DNA from: JBCDBH01 sp039184055
GTDB taxonomy: Bacteria; Acidobacteriota; Thermoanaerobaculia; Multivoradales; J023
Direction of reading: 5' to 3'
Assembly: GCA_039184055.1 (NCBI GenBank)
Contig: JBCDBH010000062.1
Span: 1-20,537 of the forward strand
Length of the DNA stretch: 20,537 nucleotides
The notes below the pieces were generated by a model. The model had not been told where the DNA came from. It was given only the letters and a program-made list of their open reading frames with translations, and searched no databases. Shown piece after piece: positions 1 through 7,058 of the stretch. Numbering within the stretch: the first letter of the stretch is position 1; every line of letters begins with the position of its first letter. The translations under genes were made by a program, and so were the position numbers.

Positions 1-579
1 CAGGCTTTCTGGGAATCCGCCCGCACGTACTTCGAGCAGACTCTCGATCTCGATGACGCACTGGTTACGCGGCTTGGTCAAGCGCCACCGCCAGCGGACC
101 GTAGGCAGCTAGCCGAAGACGTTTCTCGCGCGGTCTTGCGACAAGCCGCACGACGCTGTCTCGTTCTTCTTGATTTTGAGGATGAAGCTCATCAGCAGTT
201 TTTTCGGAACATCGTCTCTCCCGCGGTCGAGTCCGCAGGCTTTACGGTGCACAGGCTCGATGAACAGGAGTCGGCTGGCGATATTCTCGACTTGTTTCTT
301 GCACGACTTGATGATTGTCACGCGGTCATTGCCGACTTGACGGGGTTCAACAGCAATGTTTTGTACGAGCTGGGCAGAGTGCATCATCATGAGCGTGTTC
401 AGCCGCTGATGCTTTTCCGTGGGAGCGAAAGCCAAGATTTGCCCTTCTACATCTCGAAGTACCTCGTCCATGTGGTCAAGCCGGACGGATCTGGGGCGAA
501 GGAAGTCATCAAGGCGTATTTGTCGAACGAGAACAACATGCGGAGCGATGTGGGACCGCGAGATGGCTCTGTAGGCTAA
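1..579 (+). CDS. NDT/TIR-like domain protein, 5' end cut by window
   Basis: The frame is open from base 1 with no stop, so the true start lies upstream; an in-frame TTG at 136 is unlikely to be the start. The visible part is 192 residues. From about residue 51 it has the Rossmann-like pattern of nucleoside 2-deoxyribosyltransferase/TIR-related proteins: a hydrophobic strand (CLVLLDF), a helix, then the signature IADLTGFNSNVLYELG at about residues 110-125. The Glu at about 123 sits where these families place their catalytic acid. Members split nucleosides or NAD-like molecules, or sense nucleotides; which of these applies here is unknown. The first 45 residues belong to an upstream part whose identity cannot be seen. 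Base composition (about 50% GC at 241-300) is lower than in the glycan genes. The gene converges on the phosphodiesterase gene with 31 bases between them. Fold assignment fairly sure, function not. Confidence 0.65.
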   Translation, partial: QAFWESARTYFEQTLDLDDALVTRLGQAPPPADRRQLAEDVSRAVLRQAARRCLVLLDFEDEAHQQFFRNIVSPAVESAGFTVHRLDEQESAGDILDLFLARLDDCHAVIADLTGFNSNVLYELGRVHHHERVQPLMLFRGSESQDLPFYISKYLVHVVKPDGSGAKEVIKAYLSNENNMRSDVGPRDGSVG

Positions 580-610
580 CCAAACCGATGCAAGTGAAGA
601 TGGCCTGGAT

Positions 611-2362
611 TTAGTTGATGTAACCCAAAGCCTTCAGCTCTTCCATGGTGTCTTTTTGATCACCTTCTTCAGCCTGCGCGCTGGCGTCGATGCGTTTGCC
701 GCCGTAGGAGGGGAGGGTGGCGATTTGGGGGAGGTCTCGGGTGAAGGCTTCGGTGAGGGGGCGGCCGGTCCAGTCGTCGGCGAGGGGGAGGCCTTTCAAG
801 GTGAAGAGGGTGGGGAGGATGTCGTAGATGGTGGCGTCGATCTGGCCGGGCTGGACGCCGGGGCCGTGGATCATGAGGACGCCGGGGGTGCCGTTGTTGT
901 GGCCGCCTCTCGTACCCCATTCCCAGAAGACGGCTTCGGCGCCGTGGTCGGAGAGGAGGATGACGATGGTGTCTTGGGGGAGGAGGGCGATGATGTCGGC
1001 GACGAAGGTGTCGAGCCAGCCGTAGAGCTCGGCGATGGGGTCACCGCGACGGGCGAGCTGTTCGGGGTCGACGAAGAAGTATTTCTCGGGTTCGTGGAGG
1101 TGCCAGACGCGGTGCTGGGCGGGGTCGGGGCGCTCGAGGTAGATGCCGAAGAGGTCGGGCATCGGGTAGTCGTCGAGGACGAGGGCGGCGGTTTGCGCCC
1201 AGAAGGCGATGCGTTCGTCGTTGGCGCGCTGGGTCTCGATGACGCGGGCGAAGAGCTCGCCGTCGTCGCCGACGCTACGCATGTAGGCGGGGGAGAAGTT
1301 GCGTTCGCCGAAGGCGCGACGATTGGGTTTGTAGCGTTGGAAGAGACGGTGGGCGAGCACGAGGCCGCAGGGCTCTTCGGCGGGCCAGGTGCCGTACCAG
1401 TTGAGCAGGATGACGTCGCGACCCTGGTCGCAGGCCAGGTTCCAAAACGACGGTAGGAGGCGATCGGCGGAGGAAACGGGCGCTTGGGCGAGCAGGCCTA
1501 GGTCGCGCAGGGGTGGCGCGAAGACGTGGTTGAAGCCGGAGCGATGCGGGAAGAAGAGGCGCCGCTCCATACCGGGGAATTGAAACCACACGTGGCCGAG
1601 CACGCCGTGCTCGGTGGGCGGACGGCCGGTGGAAATGGCGTTCCAAATGAGTGGCGAGCTACCCAGGGGGTGGGTTTCGAGATGCGCCCAGGCGCCGTTG
1701 GCACGCAGACGCGCGAAGGTGGGGAGCTTGCCTTCTTCGACCATCGGGTCGATGACGTTCCAGGTCAGGCCGTCGAGGCCGATGATGGCGATCGGTGGGG
1801 TGTCGGGAAGCTGCGCGACTTGCGGCACGTCGACGGCGGGTGGCGTTTGACGCGCGCCGAGGCTGACGATCAGTACGCCACCGAGCAGGGACACCAGAAC
1901 GACGATCAGCATGACGCGCCCGTAGCGACGCTGGAGCAGCCAGCGCACCACGGCGACGACGAGGAGCGCCACGAGGACCGCGAAGAGCACCTGGCCGATG
2001 CGGATGGCGAGCGCGGCCCATTTCGAGTCGATACCCCAATCGCTGTAGTACACGCCTTTGACCAGGGTGTGGATGATGAGGAAGAAACCCGTCCACCCGC
2101 CGGCGATCAAGGCGGTGACGGTGGTCGCGCGTAGGCGGAGAAGCCGACCCGCGAGGCTGATCGCCAGACCGGCGACGGTGCTGGTGATCACGAACACGCA
2201 GGTGTAGGCGATGAGCACGACGAAGGCGTCACCCACCGTCGGGGAGAGGTGGTTGTAGCTCAGGGTGTAGAGCCAAAATCCCACCGCCACCACAAGACCG
2301 ATGGTGGATCCGGCAAGGAGGCCATCACGCCACGACGCGGGGGAGCTCGAGTCGCTCGACAT
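611..2362 (-). CDS. Membrane-anchored alkaline phosphatase superfamily phosphodiesterase
   Basis: A 583-residue protein. About five predicted membrane segments lie in the first 170 residues (about 13-33, 45-70, 82-100, 118-140, 150-168), followed by a soluble domain likely exported to the periplasm. That domain has the metal-site landmarks of type I phosphodiesterases/nucleotide pyrophosphatases: GLDG with Asp197, a Ser-rich nucleophile region at 235-236 followed by STGRPPTEHG, Asp413 and His417 in RPDPAQH, Asp472-His473 in SDHG, and His488 in GGHNNG. The superfamily hydrolyses or transfers phosphoesters. The membrane bundle plus catalytic domain recalls phospho-group transferases acting on lipids or glycans, but the substrate cannot be read here. 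It lies 24 bases downstream of the EEP gene on the same strand, so they are probably co-transcribed. No strong ribosome binding site precedes the ATG. It ends in an LGYIN tail often seen in such proteins. Confidence 0.82.
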   Translation of the reverse strand: MSSDSSSPASWRDGLLAGSTIGLVVAVGFWLYTLSYNHLSPTVGDAFVVLIAYTCVFVITSTVAGLAISLAGRLLRLRATTVTALIAGGWTGFFLIIHTLVKGVYYSDWGIDSKWAALAIRIGQVLFAVLVALLVVAVVRWLLQRRYGRVMLIVVLVSLLGGVLIVSLGARQTPPAVDVPQVAQLPDTPPIAIIGLDGLTWNVIDPMVEEGKLPTFARLRANGAWAHLETHPLGSSPLIWNAISTGRPPTEHGVLGHVWFQFPGMERRLFFPHRSGFNHVFAPPLRDLGLLAQAPVSSADRLLPSFWNLACDQGRDVILLNWYGTWPAEEPCGLVLAHRLFQRYKPNRRAFGERNFSPAYMRSVGDDGELFARVIETQRANDERIAFWAQTAALVLDDYPMPDLFGIYLERPDPAQHRVWHLHEPEKYFFVDPEQLARRGDPIAELYGWLDTFVADIIALLPQDTIVILLSDHGAEAVFWEWGTRGGHNNGTPGVLMIHGPGVQPGQIDATIYDILPTLFTLKGLPLADDWTGRPLTEAFTRDLPQIATLPSYGGKRIDASAQAEEGDQKDTMEELKALGYIN

Positions 2363-2386
2363 CGCGCGGGAGCTTAGCAGCTGTGG

Positions 2387-3424
2387 TTACGCCTCGCGGA
2401 CGCGAATGCCGACTGGGAAGTGGTCGCTATAGCCGTCTTCGTTGGTGTTTTTGCTGGTGTTGCCTTTGGGAAGCCCGAAGCGGATCGGCCCTTCGCCCTT
2501 TTTGTGCGAGACCATGTCTGGAAAGACGAGGATGCCGGCCGAGCCATCGATGATTTTAAAGTCGCTTTGGGCTTTGTCGAGCAGCGGTCGGTTGGCGAGG
2601 ATCTGGTCGAAAAGATTGCCGTTGCTTTTGTAGTAGAGCGTGCCTTCGAGGACGCGAGCTTTGCCGTTCTTGTCGGTTGCCGGTGTCCGCATGTATTCCC
2701 AGGTGAAGTTGTAGAAACGCTCGGATTTGGCGCGTTCGACATCGCCGCGTTCACGGGTCGCGCGGGCGTTGATGGTGAGGGAGAGATCCCAGGGGTCGTC
2801 GTTCAGATCGCCGATCGCGAGCACCGGCGTCCGAGCACCCGCCGGTGCTTTGTCGCGGATCCGTTTGTGCCAATAGGAGAGGGTCTCACCGGCCGTGGCG
2901 CGGAAACCCGCGCTGGTGTGAGGTCCGTCGCCGCCAAACCGTGACGGCCAATGGTTGGCCATGACCACCAGCTCGTTGCCGGCAGTCGAGCGGAAGGTGG
3001 CCTGCAGGATGTCGCGGGTGCCGGTACGACGCATGACGAAGTGGTTGAAGACCAGGTTCGGATCGACGGTGAAGAGGTCCTGGTCGAAGAGGAACGCGGT
3101 GTCGATGCCTCGCGAGTCCAAATCCGCGGTCGCGTGGACGATGTCGTAGCGTCGGTTCGGCAACCGTGATGACAGCGTCGTGATGAGATCTCTCAGCACA
3201 TGGTCGTCCTCGATCTCGCACATACCGAGAATGTCGGGACCTCGCCCGTCGTTCATCTGTACGATGATGCTCGCGAGTTGATCGAGCTTTCTTTGGTAGA
3301 GCTCGGGCGTCCAGCCATCGAGATCCGTTTTCATTTCGTCGGCGACCCAGGGAATGCGAGGTGGGTGATTCTCGGGTCCGAATAGGTTTTCGACATTCCA
3401 GAAGGCGACCAGATAGTCCGACAT
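2387..3424 (-). CDS. Endonuclease/exonuclease/phosphatase (EEP) family protein
   Basis: A 345-residue protein with the full set of EEP-fold catalytic motifs: Asn10 in FWNVENLF, Glu70 in MCEIED, Arg105/Asp108 in SRGIDTAFL, Asn157-His158 in NHWPSR, Asp206/Asn208 in GDLNDD, and the terminal Asp334-His335 in SDHFPV. The family uses Mg2+ to cleave phosphodiester bonds in DNA, RNA, phosphoinositides or similar. This member resembles the stand-alone cytoplasmic type with no signal peptide. The substrate is unknown. The ATG at 3424 is supported by an AGGAG ribosome binding site six bases upstream. It is probably the first gene of a two-gene unit with the phosphodiesterase 24 bases downstream. Its upstream flank is the boundary where base composition falls. 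Confidence 0.85.
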   Translation of the reverse strand: MSDYLVAFWNVENLFGPENHPPRIPWVADEMKTDLDGWTPELYQRKLDQLASIIVQMNDGRGPDILGMCEIEDDHVLRDLITTLSSRLPNRRYDIVHATADLDSRGIDTAFLFDQDLFTVDPNLVFNHFVMRRTGTRDILQATFRSTAGNELVVMANHWPSRFGGDGPHTSAGFRATAGETLSYWHKRIRDKAPAGARTPVLAIGDLNDDPWDLSLTINARATRERGDVERAKSERFYNFTWEYMRTPATDKNGKARVLEGTLYYKSNGNLFDQILANRPLLDKAQSDFKIIDGSAGILVFPDMVSHKKGEGPIRFGLPKGNTSKNTNEDGYSDHFPVGIRVREA

Positions 3425-3736
3425 CGTTCTCTCCTGTTGAGTTTTATTTTTGCAAGCAGGATGCGTTCATGCATACACGGAAGCGGGTGTCTTGCCATGC
3501 CTTTGAAGTTTGTTCACATGTTTCGCTGGCTTAACTTAGGAGAGCAGGTTGCACACATACATTCAACTAAGGCGCCTGTGACTGTTCTGAGAAGGATATC
3601 ACTATGCTATTCGGCCCGATCTCGCGCGGTTCGGTGACATGGATCAGTCCTACCGGGTCAGTTTCTGATCAGTGGCCAGGTGTAGCGGGAGTCAATCGGT
3701 CTTGAGCGCGAGAACAGTACTGATCAAAATACCCTG
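3425..3736. other. Gene-free boundary of the AT-richer insert
   Basis: About 310 bases with no credible gene. The side next to the EEP gene carries that gene's leader and ribosome binding site. The side next to the NDT-like gene (about 3640-3730) holds repeated short motifs described separately. The only reading frame of note (3437-3637, plus strand) has no family signature and no good start signal. The change in base composition begins here. Confidence 0.5.
3642..3726. repeat. Short repeated motif, possible remnant of a mobile element end
   Basis: The heptamer GATCAGT occurs at 3642-3648 and 3667-3673 (25-base period), with a related GTCAGT at 3658-3663 and an inverted ACTGAT at 3719-3724. 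Clustered short repeats of this look, next to an abrupt composition change, resemble the multi-repeat ends of IS21-type elements. No transposase gene or second end is visible, so this is only a suggestion. Confidence 0.25.
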
Positions 3737-4747
3737 CTAGATCACGCGTCTCTTGGTTAATACTTGTTCAAATCTATCTCCAGTTTTCAGGATTTTGAGT
3801 TCGCCGTAGAGCGAGCGAAGGGCAAAATCCCTAGAAAGTTCAAACTCGCGTTTGCCGTCGTCATCTAAGAGTTCCTTAGAAACCAAGGCTAAGCCTAGTG
3901 TGTCATCAAGCCTCCTAGCTTCAGTTGTAGTCATTGGAAGAATTATTGCACTATTTGGTTTTAGGTTAAAGAGATGCTTTTTTCCTGAAATAACCTCCAT
4001 TAAGTCGATAAGGAAGAGTCCTGTTTCTCGTAGGCTGTTTCCTCTAAGTCTTGGGATTGTAAGAGAATAGATCTTCCGTTTATGCGCAGCAGGCCTGTCT
4101 GGGCGCTCGATGACGAGGAGGTCGCGGATGGTGGTCGGCCACTGGCTGTTCTCTCGATCAAGTTCGTGTGAGAGTCTTTTGAGGATCAGTTCGATGTAAT
4201 CAAGTTGATCCCTTTCGTTCCCAGTCTTCTTCAAGCGACGGTGTGCTCGTTGAGTCAAACCGAATACCTGCCATAAGGCGTTGTTGGGTGTCTTGGTATG
4301 GGCTACGTGAGAAGCAAGCTGTTCAATTTCGGCGTCCAAGTCCCAAGGACTGAGTCGGCTCCTGTAGCGATAATGGTTCAGGGCGACAACATCAAAAGGA
4401 GGATCTGGAGTAGCGTCGTCGATCACTATACAAGCTGGCCGATCAAGAGCTGTACGAATACCGAGCTCGAAGAAGACATTTGCGTTGAGGCAAGACATAT
4501 CGCAAAGGACGAGATCTGCTGTCTCGAGTTCTTGAATAATCCTCGCTTGAATGACGTCGACTCCTTCAGTTGCGGGCGGGATCGGTTTATAGCCTGCAGC
4601 TGTGATCGCAGGAGCAAAGAGGTGTTCGTAGACGTGTAGGAAGTGATTGACATCGCCCTGGTACCGGGGAATCGTCAACTCGGGTGTTGTGATTGGCATG
4701 ATCACGAAACAAGTTCTCTCGGCCCTCTGATGTTCCCTGTCCGACAT
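3737..4747 (-). CDS. NDT/TIR-like domain protein with unknown C-terminal domain
   Basis: A 336-residue protein. Residues about 12-130 form a Rossmann-like domain: strand CFVIMPI, a helix reaching AGYKP, a DVIQARII helix, then the signature CDMSCLNANVFFELG at 82-96, with Glu94 in the position of the catalytic acid of nucleoside deoxyribosyltransferases and TIR NADases. Residues about 150-336 are alpha/beta, rich in charged helices, and match no family I recognise. Domains of this first type occur as effectors or sensors in bacterial anti-phage and signalling systems; that role here is inference. The ATG at 4747 is supported by GGAG seven bases upstream and by a near-consensus promoter at 4784-4812, so the gene can be transcribed on its own. 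The AlbA_2 protein gene lies upstream on the same strand, 332 bases away. GC is markedly lower than in the flanking genes, suggesting acquisition by transfer. Confidence 0.68.
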   Translation of the reverse strand: MSDREHQRAERTCFVIMPITTPELTIPRYQGDVNHFLHVYEHLFAPAITAAGYKPIPPATEGVDVIQARIIQELETADLVLCDMSCLNANVFFELGIRTALDRPACIVIDDATPDPPFDVVALNHYRYRSRLSPWDLDAEIEQLASHVAHTKTPNNALWQVFGLTQRAHRRLKKTGNERDQLDYIELILKRLSHELDRENSQWPTTIRDLLVIERPDRPAAHKRKIYSLTIPRLRGNSLRETGLFLIDLMEVISGKKHLFNLKPNSAIILPMTTTEARRLDDTLGLALVSKELLDDDGKREFELSRDFALRSLYGELKILKTGDRFEQVLTKRRVI

Positions 4748-4783
4748 GCCCTATCTCCATTAGGTCCCTGACGCGATAGTGCG

Positions 4784-4812
4784 AAAATATGACACTAAGC
4801 GCATCATGTCAA
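4784..4812 (-). promoter_or_regulatory. Sigma-70 type promoter of the NDT-like gene
   Basis: Read on the minus strand: TTGACA at 4812-4807, a spacer of exactly 17 bases, then TATTTT at 4789-4784. The -35 box is consensus and the -10 box has four of six bases. It lies about 37 bases upstream of the ATG at 4747, leaving room for a short leader with the GGAG site. Confidence 0.65.
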
Positions 4813-4867
4813 AATAGATGGGTCAATAGTTGTTTTAACATATGGTGGGTTATATGGCGACGAGCTT

Positions 4868-4913
4868 GATGAACCCTGGCGAGTGTAGTCTCAACTCGTT
4901 ACTGGGTTTCATC
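4868..4913. repeat. Nested inverted repeat / potential hairpin
   Basis: Outer arms GATGAACCC (4868-4876) and GGGTTTCATC (4904-4913) pair with a single bulged base. Inside them CGAGT (4880-4884) and ACTCG (4894-4898) pair around a nine-base loop. The structure is not followed by a T-run on either strand, so it is not a classical terminator. It lies downstream of the AlbA_2 gene and upstream of the NDT-like gene promoter. Confidence 0.5.
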
Positions 4914-5079
4914 TGAGCAGCATGTTAAAAGCCACTGCCGATAACGTCGGTGTTTCAGTTGCACCGTTTGAGCAACAGCCAGTCGGATTTCTGGTGAATG
5001 GGCGATAATAAGCAAGTTGTTTTGAATCAATGGTTTATGGAGTGTTTGCTGGACCTCTTGAGTTTAAGCGACAATGGTA

Positions 5080-6531
5080 CTAAGCCCAGTACGGCACGTA
5101 CTTGACGTAGCGTTTCGAGTTGCTATTTGGATCTGCCTTCTTGATCATTCCTGTGTCGATCGTTTCGCTGATGATTCGAGAGACGGCACTCTGATCTGCG
5201 CCTCTGAAGCGCGACCGAAGTGACTTGTTCGTCATCTTTATATCCGACTGGAGCAATAAGCAGGCGTGTTGATAGCAAGCACGAACCCTATCTTCTTTAG
5301 TCATATCGGAGAACTTCCTTGGTGCAAACAAGGTCACTCGTGTTGTCGCCCCTACGGCTCGGAAATCTGGTGGTGGCAGTTGTCGCTGTTCGACAGCTCC
5401 GACTACGCGATCGATTCCACTGCCACGTTCTTCGCACATTTCCAATCGTCGCATAAATGTTGCTAATTTATCGTTCCGAGAACAAGGTGTTACGTCGATA
5501 AATCGGTCGATTTCAACTAGAGGCGTACCCGGGTTGACGACTTCCACTCTGGATGGGAATATCTCTACCTTTGGTTCCATGCCAGTTGCTAGAAAATCCT
5601 GATGAATCAAGGCGTTCGCTGCTAGTTCTCTTACTGCTTCCTCCGGGTAGAGTTCGATCGTTTTTCTGATGCCGCCGATAAACTGTTCGCGCTGAGGTAT
5701 CTGGCTCATGATAAACTGAACAATCCTTGGGAAAGCTATTGCGTATCCGCGTTGACCTTGCTGGTCCTTGATGGCTGCGAGCCTATCGTCTTGCTCGTAG
5801 GTAATTACTCTCATACCTTTTCGATAGAGAGTAGGGAAGTCACCTAGGTTGCGTGCGAACAAGAGTGCTCCTAGGTTCTTGATATTGAACCGACCACCGT
5901 CCTGTTCAATTAGACGCTCTGCACAAAAAGTCTTGAGTACCTCGTCTAGAGTCTGAGGTAATCGTTGTTTCGTTAGCCTGAAGTAGTACTCCCACATCAA
6001 GAGCTTAGGTATCTCTGAGGGATTAAGACCAGATTGTGCGATTCCGGATTCAAATGACTCGTTGGAAAGCACTTGCCATAAAATACGCTCCTTGTCTGGC
6101 ACATTGCTAAGTGGCTGAGTATAACTTCCGACTCGTATATACCTTAGATTTATAAAAGAGACTGGACTATGGGTTGCGGGGTGAATCTCAAAGATTACAC
6201 AGTTAAGACAATCTCGAACGAACTCGTGAATCTGAAAATGTACATGAGGCTTAAGGCGTTGATTAAGCCAGTGCTCCAGTTCTTGTTTTGAGATCTTTTT
6301 CTTTCTTGGCTGGAAATCTGTTCCTGTGAAACGGTGAGTTCTGTCTTCAACGCCCCAGACCATGTAAGCGCGAGGTTTTTGGTAGAGCGCAGCAGAGTTG
6401 GCCAGTGCTGATATGTTTTTCCCAATGACTTGAGGGTCTTGATTGTCTTTCTTAAACTCAATCCACTCGGTTTCGTCTGGTTGTAACAAAAGCTCGTCTA
6501 GTATTCTGTTGAGGTCGTTAGTTTTCGGCAT
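5080..6531 (-). CDS. AlbA_2 (Schlafen-type) / HATPase_c_4 protein, putative regulator
   Basis: A 483-residue protein. Residues about 14-145 match the AlbA_2/Schlafen divergent nucleic-acid-binding domain (ETEWIEFKKD at 20-29, NISALANSAA, the YMVWGVED strand, YIRVGSYTQPL at 131-141). Residues about 296-400 match the RecG-C-like HATPase_c_4 domain, with the AVRELAANALIHQDF helix at 299-313 and the ERGSGIDRV loop at 368-376. Residues about 411-483 look like a winged helix (AVSRIISETIDTGMIKK). Proteins of this build are usually annotated as ATP-binding transcriptional regulators and are frequent on mobile or defence islands; family knowledge does not fix the ligand. The ATG at 6531 has only a weak AAGAGA ribosome binding site. 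A tandem 23-bp repeat lies 33-78 bases upstream, a likely operator. Low GC matches the neighbouring NDT-like gene. Confidence 0.82.
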   Translation of the reverse strand: MPKTNDLNRILDELLLQPDETEWIEFKKDNQDPQVIGKNISALANSAALYQKPRAYMVWGVEDRTHRFTGTDFQPRKKKISKQELEHWLNQRLKPHVHFQIHEFVRDCLNCVIFEIHPATHSPVSFINLRYIRVGSYTQPLSNVPDKERILWQVLSNESFESGIAQSGLNPSEIPKLLMWEYYFRLTKQRLPQTLDEVLKTFCAERLIEQDGGRFNIKNLGALLFARNLGDFPTLYRKGMRVITYEQDDRLAAIKDQQGQRGYAIAFPRIVQFIMSQIPQREQFIGGIRKTIELYPEEAVRELAANALIHQDFLATGMEPKVEIFPSRVEVVNPGTPLVEIDRFIDVTPCSRNDKLATFMRRLEMCEERGSGIDRVVGAVEQRQLPPPDFRAVGATTRVTLFAPRKFSDMTKEDRVRACYQHACLLLQSDIKMTNKSLRSRFRGADQSAVSRIISETIDTGMIKKADPNSNSKRYVKYVPYWA

Positions 6532-7058
6532 TTCTCTTTTTTAGCTAGTGAGGTAGAGGAACTCCTACCTTATTAATCGGGAGCATCCTATCTTGTTAAT
6601 CGGGAGCATAGTTAGTCTACGAAGTCCCCGGTTGAAAAGCGACTGGCCGGATGAGAATCCCGAGTTATTAGCTGTGGCTGTCATTGGCCTCTAATAGTCT
6701 TCGGTTCTGCGCTGAGTCGAAACGGCCGAAGATGTTTCACCAAGACATTGGCGCTTCGCTACATTGCGGGAACGAGAAGAAACCGCTCTTTCCAGAAGGA
6801 TATTCAAAAGTCTCCTGGCTACGACCGGCGCGGATGTCACGCGCACTATCTCCGAGCAGGACGCCGCATCAATATCGCATCGTTATCGTTATCCGCGATA
6901 CCAACGCGAGTGGTTAGGCTCAGTTGATCAGCTACGAGCGGGACCCAAGAACGGAAGCTACGCCGCAGTGAAGATGATTACGACTCGGAATCGAGTGGGT
7001 TGACGCGCCTCACGAGTAGACGGCGTTGGTCCTTGAAGATGTGACCTCGCATGACGGT
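6532..7058. other. Gene-free stretch with the right edge of the insert
   Basis: About 527 bases. The part nearest the AlbA_2 gene carries its leader and the tandem repeat. From about 6700 to 7000 there is an open frame (6716-7003, plus strand, no ATG start, opened by a TTG at 6764), but its translation shows no family signature and may be decayed coding DNA or chance. The composition rises towards 7000, so the right edge of the insert probably lies here. No convincing promoter for the glycan operon was found by eye. Confidence 0.45.
6564..6609. repeat. Tandem 23-bp direct repeat, putative operator
   Basis: Two head-to-tail 23-base units at 6564-6586 and 6587-6609 match at 21 of 23 positions; the last 14 bases (TTAATCGGGAGCAT) are identical. 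They lie 33 to 78 bases upstream of the start codon of the AlbA_2 gene, where a repressor or activator of that gene would bind. A period of about two helical turns would put both sites on a similar face of the DNA. Confidence 0.55.

Larger units (their letters stand above)
4748..5079. other. Gene-free stretch between the two insert genes
   Basis: A 332-base AT-rich region without a credible reading frame. It contains the promoter at 4784-4812, the nested inverted repeat at 4868-4913 and a loose outer pair (TTTTAACAT at 4833-4841, ATGTTAAAA at 4922-4930). The gap is long compared with the packed spacing in the glycan locus. Confidence 0.5.

Noticed and set aside
656..1456. Long plus-strand reading frame opposite the phosphodiesterase gene
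   Set aside because: Its translation is dominated by Gly, Val, Glu and Asp with no motif, as expected for the complement of a high-GC gene; the minus-strand gene has all catalytic motifs.
3437..3637. Small plus-strand frame divergent from the EEP gene
   Set aside because: No ribosome binding site, no motif, and it overlaps the EEP leader region.
6716..7003. Possible small or decayed gene between the insert and the glycan operon
   Set aside because: No good start codon or ribosome binding site, and the translation matches no family I know; it cannot be told from chance.
6990..7030. TTGACG at about 7000 as a -35 box for the glycan operon
   Set aside because: No acceptable -10 box follows at 16-18 bases.
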